A model generated the notes under the pieces. It was not told where the DNA came from and did not search any database. It worked only from the letters and a program-made list of their open reading frames with translations. Source: Opitutus terrae PB90-1 (GTDB lineage: Bacteria > Verrucomicrobiota > Verrucomicrobiia > Opitutales > Opitutaceae). Taken from it: 64,000 nt of DNA. The stretch is from contig NC_010571.1 in the NCBI RefSeq assembly GCF_000019965.1, positions 1,240,001 to 1,304,000 on the forward strand, given 5' to 3'. Of this stretch, positions 1-8,270 are shown piece after piece (positions within the stretch are counted from its first letter, which is position 1; each line of letters opens with the position of its first letter). Position numbers and translations under genes: made by a program.

Positions 1-534
1 GTCGAGCGTGACGAGCCGCGTGCGTGAGCGCCGGGAGCTGCCCGGCTCGTTGAAACCGATGTGGCCGGTCCGGCCGATGCCGAGGATCTGAAAATCGATG
101 CCGCCGGCCGCGCGAATCGCTTCCTCGTACGCGCGGCAATGCGCGTCGATTTCCGCGGCCGCCACGGTACCGGACGGCAGGTGGATGTTCGCCGGCGAAA
201 TGTCCACGTGGTCGAACAGGTGCACCTGCATGAACCGGCGGTAGCTCTGCGGATGCTCCGGCGGCAGCGGATAATATTCGTCGAGGTTGAACGTGACCAC
301 GTTCGCGAAGCTCAGGTGCTCCTCGCGGTGGAGTCGGACCAACTCGGCGTAGAAGGCAACGGGCGTGGAGCCGGTGGCGAGCCCGAGCACGACGGGTCGC
401 TTTTCGTGCTGCCGCTGGCGGATCAGCGCGGCGACCTCGGCCGCGACGGCACGCGAGGCGTCGATGCTGGACGGGATCACCGTCAGCGCGAGGTGTTCGC
501 AGCCGTAGCGTGGCAGTGGAACCAGGGAGTGCAT
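1..534 (-). CDS. nagB: Glucosamine-6-phosphate deaminase, C-terminus outside window
   Basis: This protein would convert glucosamine 6-phosphate to fructose 6-phosphate and ammonia in the cytoplasm (amino-sugar catabolism). The 178 visible residues contain LGLATGSTP near residue 48, VVTFNLDEYYPLPPEHPQSY near 73, a DHVDI segment and GRTGHIGFNEPGS, in the order seen in NagB. The Asp before Gly-His in E. coli NagB (NDGH) is Thr here (RTGH); I recall this variant from the long Bacteroidetes/Verrucomicrobia-type enzymes, so I do not take it as loss of function. The start is the first ATG after an in-frame TAG. The gene is divergent from the AraC regulator at 746, with a large palindrome between them. 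It runs off the left edge. Confidence 0.9.
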   Translation of the reverse strand, partial: MHSLVPLPRYGCEHLALTVIPSSIDASRAVAAEVAALIRQRQHEKRPVVLGLATGSTPVAFYAELVRLHREEHLSFANVVTFNLDEYYPLPPEHPQSYRRFMQVHLFDHVDISPANIHLPSGTVAAAEIDAHCRAYEEAIRAAGGIDFQILGIGRTGHIGFNEPGSSRRSRTRLVTLD

Positions 535-600
535 GAGGAGGACAGCTTGGTCCGGTGTGGTGAGTTCCGCTTTGCTGGAGATTCGCGGCGAGACGAGCTG

Positions 601-689
601 ATCGTTCTCGTTCTCCTAATCGTTCTCGTTCCCTCGGGGGTTCCGCTCCCCGAGCTGAGAAAGAGAAAGATTACGAGAAAGAGAAAGAG
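601..689. repeat. Large imperfect palindrome between nagB and araC-type gene
   Basis: A perfect inner stem (CTCGGGG / CCCCGAG) is extended on both sides by purine/pyrimidine arms of about 30 nt. The left arm repeats GTTCTC-type units around a central CTAATC; the right arm repeats GAGAAA-type units around GATTAC. It lies in the divergent intergenic region and could be a dispersed repeat or a cruciform-forming site. Only the sequence symmetry is seen. Confidence 0.6.
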
Positions 690-745
690 TTGGGGCGGAG
701 TGCATGCGATCACCGACATATTACGACTGGCGGCCGGGATAAAAA

Positions 746-1639
746 ATGGCAGAAACGACGATGTTTTTAACAGAAATGACTTCCAAGCCCGATCTCACGA
801 CGCTCGTGAACCGGTTGCCGCAGCCGCCGCATCCGCTGATGGGCCGGCGGCCGGGCGCGGTGGCGCTGCCCGACAACATCGTGTGCTTCCAGCGCCGCGC
901 CGCATCGGAGCTGAACCGTCCGCGGCGCGGGCGGGCGCTGCACCATCGTTGCGTGCTTATCCTCGCGCTGCGCACGGCGGTGACGGTGTGCGTCGACGAT
1001 CGCGTGCTGCGACTCGGCGCGGGTGAGGGACTCATCGTGCTGCCGTTCCAGTTTCACCATTACCTGCATCCGCAGAGTGAGAGCATGCTGTGGTTGTTCG
1101 TGACCTTCGACCTGGCGGACACGAGCCAGCTCGCGTCGCTGCGGTTCAAACCCTTTCCGCTCACGCCTCCGGTGCAGGGCGTGGCGACGGAGTTTCTCGC
1201 GGCCTATGAGCAGGAGGGTCGCGAGTCCGACCTGCCGGCGCTGCTGCTCGCGCTGCTGCTGGCGCGCGTGCGCCGGCTCGCCCGGACGCCGCGCCGCGCG
1301 CCGCTCGAACCCGAGGCGTCGCCCGGCGTGGTGATGCAGGTGAACCAGCTTGCGCAGAAAGGTCCGGAGCGAAGCGGGATCAAGCAGATTGCCCACACGC
1401 TCGGCATCAGCCCGAGTCATTTGCGCGCGCGGTTCCGGGCCTCGTGCGGCGTCAGCATCGGCCGGCACTTGCGTCGGCTGCGGCTGGAGAAGGCCTGCGG
1501 GCTGCTGCGGCTGACGCCGAACCGCGTGTCGGAAGTGGCGGAGCAGTGCGGGTTCAATTCGATCTATCACTTCAGCCGCGCGTTTCGGGCGGCGTATGGC
1601 ATTTCGCCGATGCAGTACCGGCATGCGGATAAGCGGTAG
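746..1639 (+). CDS. AraC/XylS family transcriptional regulator
   Basis: A 297-residue cytoplasmic transcription factor. The C-terminal ~85 residues (about 210-293) form the two AraC helix-turn-helix motifs: IKQIAHTLGISPSHLRARF followed by VSEVAEQCGFNSIYHFSRAF and the typical YGISPMQYR ending. The N-terminal ~190 residues are a cupin-like sensor region with no recognisable ligand signature. It is divergent from nagB, so it may control amino-sugar genes, but that is inference from position. The last codons and the stop lie within the left arm of an inverted-repeat element (1625-1972), so the C-terminus may have been reshaped by that insertion. Confidence 0.88.
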   Translation: MAETTMFLTEMTSKPDLTTLVNRLPQPPHPLMGRRPGAVALPDNIVCFQRRAASELNRPRRGRALHHRCVLILALRTAVTVCVDDRVLRLGAGEGLIVLPFQFHHYLHPQSESMLWLFVTFDLADTSQLASLRFKPFPLTPPVQGVATEFLAAYEQEGRESDLPALLLALLLARVRRLARTPRRAPLEPEASPGVVMQVNQLAQKGPERSGIKQIAHTLGISPSHLRARFRASCGVSIGRHLRRLRLEKACGLLRLTPNRVSEVAEQCGFNSIYHFSRAFRAAYGISPMQYRHADKR

Positions 1640-1972
1640 GCTCTGGGCGGTAAGCGCAAAGCCGTCAGCCTGGGAGCGCGGGCGTCTCGCCGGCCCGAAC
1701 GAGATGGCCGCAAAAAGGCGCAAGAGGCGCAAAAGCGAGCGCCCGACACGACGACGGATCGCTCGTCGTGACCCGCGCGGGTCCTGCGGATCGAGATGGA
1801 ACGCGTCGCCCTGAACGCGTTCGACGCGCACGCGCAACTGCGTCGATTGCGACGCGGCGGTGTTTCAGCGAAAGTCTCACGGGTTCCGCTACGGAAGCAC
1901 GTTGGGCAACGCGCTTACCTCGGCCGATGCGTGCCGCTTCCAGCTTACCGCCCAAGGCCTGCCGCTTATCGC
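1625..1972. repeat. MITE-like element with ~30-bp terminal inverted repeats
   Basis: The ~30-bp segments at 1625-1655 and 1943-1972 are inverted copies of each other with few differences; both contain GGGCGGTAAGC or its complement and a (G)ATAAGCGG core. They enclose ~290 bp with no convincing gene and several hairpins. The layout resembles a miniature inverted-repeat element. The stop codon of the AraC-family gene lies inside the left arm. Confidence 0.6.
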
Positions 1973-2037
1973 TGCTCGCCCGACGCCCTCGCTTCTTCAC
2001 CCTTGCGCGATCGAACCGAGCCGAGTCCAGTGCGGAC

Positions 2038-2493
2038 ATGAAAGTGTCGTTCACCACGAAGGAGTATGCGCGCCTGCTCGAGCTGGTGCACATGGGGCTG
2101 ACGATGGCCGGAGCCCGCGCGGATGATCCGGCCACGATGCCGGAACGTTACGGCGACGTCGCGCAAAAGGTGCTCGGGCTCGCCGAGGTGTTCGGCTGCG
2201 CCGAGCTGGTGGAAACCGACGTGAACGGGGAATATTTTCCCAACGAGAAACTGACGGGCGGCGTGCCGCAGGAGAAGATCGACGCGTTTGTCGACGACGT
2301 GTTCTGGAGCGAGCTCGTGTCGCGGCTCGCGGCGCGCGATCTCCGCGCGGAGATCGGCGCCGAGGCGGCGGAGATCGAGGAACTGCCGGAGGAACACGAG
2401 GACAAACTGGGCGAGTTTGAGGACGGCTACTGGCGCGAATTCGAGGCGAACGGCGTCGATCATCTCCACGTGCTCCGCGGCGGCCGCGGCTGA
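2038..2493 (+). CDS. Conserved-looking hypothetical protein
   Basis: A 151-residue acidic protein (start MKVSFTTKEYARLLELVHMG) rich in Glu and Asp, especially residues 110-140. No signal peptide, membrane segment or catalytic motif is visible, so I assign no function. The predicted structure is mainly helical. The ATG at 2038 is preferred over upstream starts because the upstream codons lie in the repeat-rich stretch and read as low-complexity shadow. Codon use fits the GC-rich neighbours. It is followed by two genes for TonB-C repeat proteins on the same strand after a ~140-nt gap. Confidence 0.6.
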   Translation: MKVSFTTKEYARLLELVHMGLTMAGARADDPATMPERYGDVAQKVLGLAEVFGCAELVETDVNGEYFPNEKLTGGVPQEKIDAFVDDVFWSELVSRLAARDLRAEIGAEAAEIEELPEEHEDKLGEFEDGYWREFEANGVDHLHVLRGGRG

Positions 2494-2633
2494 GGTGACG
2501 CTGACCTCGGTTTGTTGGCGGGCCACCCCCGCCGAGGCGCCCTTAGCGGCAGCGTGAACGGGACGTGCCGCCTTGGCGCGGTGCACGCTAAACGCCGTTG
2601 ACCCCTGAAGCGCGCACTGCAGGTTTCCTGCAA

Positions 2634-4331
2634 ATGTCGCCGGGTCCCCGCTGGTTGCTCCGCTGTTGCGTGCCGCTGTTCGTGTTGGGCTGGCTGTCGC
2701 TGATGCTGGCGCAGGACGTGACGGTGGGCCCGATCTCCTGGCTCGACGCAGACGACCCGCCGGACCAGTTGCCCACGAGGAAAGCGGCGTTTCGCCCCGA
2801 ATTTCCGGAGGAGCTGAAGCAGAGCCCCGACCTCGGCTGGGCCATGTTTGAGATCTGGCTGAGCGACGATGGCCGTAGCGTGCAGCTCGTCACCTACGGC
2901 ACGCAGCCGGCCTATGCGGATGCGCTGGAGCACAGCTACGATGCCCGGCTGCGGTTCAAGCCGGGCAAGCGCGACGGCCGCGCGGTGAACACCCGGGTGC
3001 GCGTCACAGCGGTTTTCAACCCCGCCGGCGCTGCGCTGAAACGCGCTGACGCCACGCCGCGGTTGCTCGACGCGCAGGTGATCATCGACCCGCGACAGAA
3101 ACCCGAACGGCGCGAACCGATGTGTTCCAATCGCACCGTTTGGGCGAACGTCCGCGTGCGCCCGAACGGCGAGGCGACGCTTGCCGGCGGCGCGCCCGAT
3201 GAACTCGCCGACCTCCTGCGCGGGGCGCTGCCGCAGTGGCGGTTTGCGCCGGCGCGGCGGGGCGGTCAGCCGGTGGAAGCGGAGCTGCGCGTGCCGTTCA
3301 TTGTCGTGCCGCCCGAGGCGACTTCGGGCGGGGAGCAGGTTCCGCCGAAGATCCTGCAGGCCACTTCGCCGCATTATCCCTGGTCGATGCAGGCGAGCGG
3401 ACTGCGCGGAGACGTGGTGGTGGAATTCGTCGTCGATTACGAGGGGCGCGTGCGCAAGCCGATCGTGGTGCGCACGCTCAACCCGGGATTCAACGCCGCG
3501 GCGATCGAGGCGATCAGCCGCTGGCGGTTCGAACCGGCCACGGTGCACGGCCGGCCAGTTAATACCCTCGTGCAACAGGGGATTCGATTCGAACTGAGGG
3601 ACGCACCCGGGGGCGGTTCCGATGGGCTCGAGGTTAAACAGAAAGCCAACCTCTCGAAGCTGCCGCCGGAGCTGCGCTACGACACGCCGCCGAAACTCAC
3701 CACCCTGGTGCAGCCGAAATATCCCTACGCGCTCCTCCGCGAGGGCAAGCGCGGCACAGCCCAAGTAACGGTGCTCGTGGGCGCGGATGGCCGCGTGCTC
3801 GAGGTGCGCGTGGCGAAGGCGCCGCAACCGGAGTTGGGTTACGCACTCGAGGCAGCGGCGGAGATGTTCGCATTCCAGCCTGCGCTCAAAGGCGGGCATC
3901 CCATTCCGGCGATGTATGGCTTCGAACACGACTTCGACCCGAGCGAACGCACGCTCGTCCCCGAAAGCGACTGGGCGGCTTTGCGGCTCGAGCAGAAGCA
4001 TCCCGAGGAGATTCTTACCGCGAACAAACTGGACCAACCCATCAAGCCCGAGACAACGAAGCCGCCGCGGTTTCCCAGCAGCGTTCCGCAGGAGGTCGTG
4101 GAGGGCGAGGCGGTGGTCGAGGTGTTGATCGACCACAAGGGGCGCGTGTGTGTGCCGCGCGTGGTGTCGGCCTCGCTTCCCGAGTTCGGCTACGCGGCGG
4201 TCCAGGCGGTGGCCGAATGGCGGTTCGATCCACCGACCAGCGGGGGCAAGCCCGGCGCGGTGCGCGTGTCGGTGCCGTTTGCGTTCAAACGGCCTCCGCT
4301 CGCCGCGCCCGCCTCGCCGCCCTCATCCTAA
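2634..4331 (+). CDS. Secreted protein of five tandem TonB-C-like repeats
   Basis: A 565-residue protein. The N-terminus (MSPGPRWLLRCC, then a hydrophobic stretch ending in LMLAQ) looks like a signal peptide or anchor, pointing to the periplasm. The rest consists of about five copies of the TonB C-terminal fold pattern: a hydrophobic strand, DxxGRV, then AAxxAxxxWRFxPA and GxPV. The clearest copies are near 240-320, 360-440 and 475-555. Ordinary TonB has one such domain plus a Pro-rich linker, which is absent here. The ATG at 2634 is preferred over a TTG 36 nt upstream because it directly precedes the signal sequence. The next gene encodes a relative with four repeats, so the two probably act together. 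The function is unknown. Confidence 0.75.
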   Translation: MSPGPRWLLRCCVPLFVLGWLSLMLAQDVTVGPISWLDADDPPDQLPTRKAAFRPEFPEELKQSPDLGWAMFEIWLSDDGRSVQLVTYGTQPAYADALEHSYDARLRFKPGKRDGRAVNTRVRVTAVFNPAGAALKRADATPRLLDAQVIIDPRQKPERREPMCSNRTVWANVRVRPNGEATLAGGAPDELADLLRGALPQWRFAPARRGGQPVEAELRVPFIVVPPEATSGGEQVPPKILQATSPHYPWSMQASGLRGDVVVEFVVDYEGRVRKPIVVRTLNPGFNAAAIEAISRWRFEPATVHGRPVNTLVQQGIRFELRDAPGGGSDGLEVKQKANLSKLPPELRYDTPPKLTTLVQPKYPYALLREGKRGTAQVTVLVGADGRVLEVRVAKAPQPELGYALEAAAEMFAFQPALKGGHPIPAMYGFEHDFDPSERTLVPESDWAALRLEQKHPEEILTANKLDQPIKPETTKPPRFPSSVPQEVVEGEAVVEVLIDHKGRVCVPRVVSASLPEFGYAAVQAVAEWRFDPPTSGGKPGAVRVSVPFAFKRPPLAAPASPPSS

Positions 4332-4356
4332 GCGCTCGGAGTTCTTTCTTTTCCCC

Positions 4357-5757
4357 ATGCTTCTCGCGCGTATCGGTCTCCTTGCTCTGATTTGCGCCGG
4401 ACTGCTGGCGGGCTCGATCGCTCGCGCGGCGACCGCTTCCGCTCAGCCACCGGAGCCGCCGCTCGTCGCGGACGGCCCGGCGCTCCTGCGTGAGTGGAGC
4501 CCGCCCGTGTATCCGCCGGAACAGCTCGCGAAGAAAACCGGCGGAATGGTCACCGTGCGGTTGATCGTCGACGAGCATGGCATCGTCACGTCCGCGCGCG
4601 CGATGCCCGACTCGGACGAGGCGTTCGTCGCCTCGGCGCTCGCGGCCGTGCGGGCGTGGAAATTCGCGCCGGCGATCGAGGAGCAAAAGCCGGCGCCGTG
4701 CTGTCTCGAGACCCTCGTGGCTTATTCGCCCGCGCGCGGCCAGCTGAAGCCCTCCGTGGTTCCGCCACAGGAGCAGACCTTCTCGCTGCCGGCCCGCACC
4801 ACGCCGGAACCGCAGTCGTCACCGCCGGGCGAGTATCCCAGCGTGTTGGTTGATCGCAAACTCGCCGGCGCGGTGCGATTCGGTGGCGTGGTGACGACCG
4901 ATGGCCGGCTGATCCAGCCCCGGATCGACGCGGCGTCGCACGTCGAGTTCGTGCTGCCGGCCTTGCAGGCGCTCGAACGCTGGGCGTTCAAACCCGCCAT
5001 GCAGGGCGACCTCGCCGTGCGCGCCAACGTGGAGGCGGTGATGACGTTCGAGGCGCTTTTCGACAAACCGGAAGAGGTGTTGACGGCGAATCGGATCACG
5101 GCGCCGGACGGCTCCCCGCCGCCGACCGCGCCGCGGCCGACCTTCGTGGCGGATCCGGTCTGGCCCATCGACGCGCTACTCCGGGGCGAAGAGGGCGCGG
5201 CCACGGTCGAGTACCAGGTGACTCCCACCGGCCGGGTGCGGGGGGTGCGGGTGCGCGAAGCCAGTCAGCCGGAGTTCGGTGCGGCGCTGGCGGCGGCGAT
5301 CGAAGCTTCCGGTTACGGGCGCACGCTCGGGGATCCCGGCGCGCCGCCCATCGCGCTCATGCAGCGCGTCGCGTTCAAGGCGGTGCCCGCCGATTTGACA
5401 GAGTCGACGGATCCGATCGCGCGGCTGGTGATCGCCATGCGAGCCGGCCAGATCGGCTCGGCGAAGGGACTCGACCGCAAGCTCGCGCCGATCTATCGCG
5501 CGCCGCCCGCGTATCCGGGATCTCTGGTCAGCGCCGATGGCGGGCCGAAAGGCCGCGCGGAGATCGAGTTTGTCGTGGACCGCGAGGGACGCGTGCGGCT
5601 GCCGCGGATCGTCTCGGCCACCCAGCCGGAGTTTGGTTGGGCCGCGGCGACGGCGATCGCGCAATGGGTGTTTCAGCCTCCGACCCGCGGCGGTCAGCCG
5701 GTCGACGTCAAAGTGAAAATCCCGTTCGAGTTCGCAGCGGTGACGGCGCCGGAGTGA
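4357..5757 (+). CDS. Secreted protein of four tandem TonB-C-like repeats
   Basis: A 466-residue protein starting MLLARIGLLALICAGLLAG, a clear signal peptide with an ARAATASA cleavage region, so probably periplasmic. Four TonB-C-like repeats follow. The best is the last (about 375-460), with EIEFVVDREGRVRLPRIVS and AIAQWVFQPPTRGGQPV; the third is degenerate. There is no Pro-rich spacer and no second membrane segment. It lies 25 nt after the five-repeat gene and is likely co-transcribed. Such repeats could bind TonB boxes of receptors or peptidoglycan, but this is inference. Confidence 0.75.
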   Translation: MLLARIGLLALICAGLLAGSIARAATASAQPPEPPLVADGPALLREWSPPVYPPEQLAKKTGGMVTVRLIVDEHGIVTSARAMPDSDEAFVASALAAVRAWKFAPAIEEQKPAPCCLETLVAYSPARGQLKPSVVPPQEQTFSLPARTTPEPQSSPPGEYPSVLVDRKLAGAVRFGGVVTTDGRLIQPRIDAASHVEFVLPALQALERWAFKPAMQGDLAVRANVEAVMTFEALFDKPEEVLTANRITAPDGSPPPTAPRPTFVADPVWPIDALLRGEEGAATVEYQVTPTGRVRGVRVREASQPEFGAALAAAIEASGYGRTLGDPGAPPIALMQRVAFKAVPADLTESTDPIARLVIAMRAGQIGSAKGLDRKLAPIYRAPPAYPGSLVSADGGPKGRAEIEFVVDREGRVRLPRIVSATQPEFGWAAATAIAQWVFQPPTRGGQPVDVKVKIPFEFAAVTAPE

Positions 5758-5818
5758 AAGTGATCCATTGACGCGCCAGGTGCCGGGCGCGCAGAGAAGA
5801 AAGGCGCCCAGCCAGCGG

Positions 5819-5885
5819 AAACGCGGAGAACGCGGAGGCCGCGAAGTTTTTGAGCTTCTCCGCGCCCTTCGCGTCCTCTGCGTTT
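5819..5885. repeat. Short palindromic dispersed-type repeat
   Basis: Imperfect inverted repeat: the left arm begins AAACGCGGAGAACGCGGAGG (5819 on) and the right arm (5855-5885) reads as its complement with several differences, ending GCGTTT. It sits between the second TonB-C repeat gene and rtcB. It resembles the 'GCGGAGAACGC' class of intergenic palindromes found in many copies in some large genomes; the copy number here is unknown. Confidence 0.55.
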
Positions 5886-5990
5886 CAGATCGAATGCTCC
5901 GCTGGTTTGCGGGCTTTGCGTTCTCTGCCGTTGACCGAGTCCCGATCCGACCGCGGTCGACAAATCGAGCATCGCCGCCCACGTTGCTGG

Positions 5991-7523
5991 ATGGGCATGG
6001 AAATCAAAGCGCGCGACCTGATCGCGGCGGGTTGGCGGGAGGATGCGCGCATGGGGATGGTGCTGAAACGCGCACGCGAGCTCGAGGCGACGGGACTCGA
6101 TCGCGCGGGCGTGCTCGCGGCCCTCGAGGCCGATTTCCCGAAACTCGCGCTGCGGGCAGAACTGCGCAGCACGCCCGCGGGTTGCAGCGAGGCGATCGCG
6201 GCCGAGACACCGGCCGAAATCGCCAGCGTCGCGGCCTCGCGCGCGCGGATGCTGGAGCTGTTGCACGTGCCGGTGATCAAGCGCGGAGCCCTGATGCCGG
6301 ACACGTGTCCCGCGGGCGCGGGGATCGCGACGATTCCGGTCGGTGGTGCGATCGAGGTGGAGAACGCGCTACTGCCAGGCGCGCACTCGGCGGACATCTG
6401 CTGCTCGATGTTCGCCAGCTTTTTCGCCGACAACCGTCCGGTCGGCGAACTGATGGATCACCTCTGGGCCTCGACGCATTTCGGCGCCGGCGGCCGGCCA
6501 CGCGGCAAGCAGTTTTACTCCACGCTGCTGGAGGAGCCGGTGTGGGATAATCCCTTTCTCGCCGGACTGCAGGGCCGCGCGCGCGAATTTCTCGGCACTC
6601 AGGGCGACGGAAACCACTTCGCCTACGTTGGTCGGATTGAGTTCACGCCGGACCAGCATCGCGCGATCGCCCGCGCCGGGGACACCGACCTCGCCGCGGC
6701 GATCGAGCGGCGCGAAGGTGGTTTCCACGTGCTGGTGACGCACCACGGTTCGCGCGCGTTGGGCGCCAATGTCTACAAACACGGGATGATCGAGGCGCGC
6801 GCGTGGATGCGGCAAAACGCGACCAGCATCCCCGAGGCGGCCGCTTGGCTGCCGGCGGACTCGCGCGAGGGGCGCGACTACTGGGCCGCGCTGCAGTTCG
6901 TGGCCCGATGGACGCGGGTGAATCACGCGCTGATCCACGACGAGTTTTTGCACCGTGTGGGTTTGCGGCCGCTGGCCCAGCTCGGCAACGAGCACAATTT
7001 CGTGTGGCAGCGCGGCGACGCGTTCTATCACGGCAAAGGCGCGACGCCGGCTTGGCGCGACGCGAAGGGTCGGCCGCTGCTGGGACTGATTCCGCTGAAC
7101 ATGGCGCGGGAGATCCTGATCGTGCTCGGCGGCGACAACGACGAGTTTCTCTCGTTTTGTCCGCATGGCGCCGGACGCAACCTCTCGCGCAAGGCGATGC
7201 TCGCGCCCTACCGTGATGCCGAAGGCGACATCGATCCGGCGCGGGTGAAGCAGGTGCTCGCCGAGACGACCGGCGGACTCGACATCCGCTGGTTCAACGG
7301 CGCGCCGGATTTGTCGGAGACGCCGCTCGGCTACAAGGACGCATCCAAGGTGAAGGAGCAGATCGAGCGGTTCCAACTCGCGTCGGTGGTGGGCGAGATT
7401 CATCCGCTCGGCTGCATCATGGCCGGCCAGGCGGCCGAGCCGCCGTGGCTGCAGAAGAAGCGTGAAAAACGCGCCGCGCACAAAGCCGCGCGGCGCGAGT
7501 GGACGACAGAGAACGAAGAGTAA
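5991..7523 (+). CDS. rtcB: RtcB family RNA ligase
   Basis: RtcB joins RNA ends carrying 2',3'-cyclic phosphate or 3'-phosphate to 5'-OH ends, using GTP and Mn2+. This 510-residue protein has the metal-binding site HSADICCSM near 132-140 (canonical GVDIGCGM), GDGNHF near 205-210, THHGSRALG near 250, and CPHGAGRNLSR near 390, whose His is the site of guanylation in the family. The first ATG (5991) follows a palindrome; a second in-frame ATG lies two codons later. No RtcA or RtcR is next to it, so it may act in RNA repair or have a specialised substrate. The two substitutions around the first metal motif are worth noting. Confidence 0.9.
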   Translation: MGMEIKARDLIAAGWREDARMGMVLKRARELEATGLDRAGVLAALEADFPKLALRAELRSTPAGCSEAIAAETPAEIASVAASRARMLELLHVPVIKRGALMPDTCPAGAGIATIPVGGAIEVENALLPGAHSADICCSMFASFFADNRPVGELMDHLWASTHFGAGGRPRGKQFYSTLLEEPVWDNPFLAGLQGRAREFLGTQGDGNHFAYVGRIEFTPDQHRAIARAGDTDLAAAIERREGGFHVLVTHHGSRALGANVYKHGMIEARAWMRQNATSIPEAAAWLPADSREGRDYWAALQFVARWTRVNHALIHDEFLHRVGLRPLAQLGNEHNFVWQRGDAFYHGKGATPAWRDAKGRPLLGLIPLNMAREILIVLGGDNDEFLSFCPHGAGRNLSRKAMLAPYRDAEGDIDPARVKQVLAETTGGLDIRWFNGAPDLSETPLGYKDASKVKEQIERFQLASVVGEIHPLGCIMAGQAAEPPWLQKKREKRAAHKAARREWTTENEE

Positions 7524-7565
7524 CCCGGTCGGCGAGAGCCGCGCGGCGCGCCGCACCGCGCTGGC

Positions 7566-7931
7566 TCAGGATTCGGCCCCCAGCGTCAGCGGGAAGATGG
7601 CGCGCACCGGCACCGCCCGGCCGTTTTCCAGCATCGGCTGGAACTTCCATTGCGCGATCACCGGCAGCAGCTTTTGCTTGAGGTCCTCGGGCATGAAGCC
7701 CACGGGCGCCACGTCATGTACGTTGCCCGCCGCATCGATGATGAAGGTGAGTTTGACGGTGGCGTCTTTGAAGCGCGAAGGCAGCCCCGTCGGCGCGACG
7801 ACCTGCACGGGAACGGGGCGAACGGTCGAGGCGGTATCAGCGGTGATGGGCGTGTCAGGAGTCGCGGCGGCGGCGCCGGTGGCGAGAAGCGCGGCGGCCA
7901 GGAGCGCGCCGGGAAGGAAGGATTTTTTCAT
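7566..7931 (-). CDS. Small periplasmic TonB-C domain protein
   Basis: A 121-residue protein with a signal peptide (MKKSFLPGALLAAALLATGA) followed by one TonB C-terminal domain: KLTFIIDAAGNVHDVAP and IAQWKFQPMLENGRAVPVR. It lacks the membrane anchor plus Pro-rich linker of classical TonB, so it is an isolated periplasmic domain. It is divergent from the TonB-dependent receptor at 8271, with ~340 nt between the starts, and may share regulation with it. It is convergent with rtcB. Confidence 0.8.
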   Translation of the reverse strand: MKKSFLPGALLAAALLATGAAAATPDTPITADTASTVRPVPVQVVAPTGLPSRFKDATVKLTFIIDAAGNVHDVAPVGFMPEDLKQKLLPVIAQWKFQPMLENGRAVPVRAIFPLTLGAES

Positions 7932-8270
7932 AGGAGCAGGAGAGGGGGGAATGTGTTTTTCCGAGCGCGGAGTGGTTGAAGTGCGCTCAGTGACGTGCGG
8001 GAAAACACGGCGGCGGCCGGAAAGGTTACAGCAGTTGCGAGTGATGACACAAAGGTGCCGGCCCGCGCGGGGCCGCCGATCGAGCGAACGCGTTGCGTCG
8101 CGGGAGGCGTCGGCCAGACGCCTTCGCCGCGAGCACACGAGGGCCCGCGCCACGACGGCCCGCAACGTTTGCAGACGAGCGATGTAGCGCCCGGCGCCGC
8201 GTACGATATCGCTGATCACATTCACCCCTCCCAGCCGCCTGCGGCTGAACCCCGTCCTGTCATCTCCTCT

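Noticed and set aside
2460-4136. 558-codon minus-strand open frame
   Set aside because: Shadow of the five-repeat TonB-C gene; Arg/Leu/His-rich composition without motifs.
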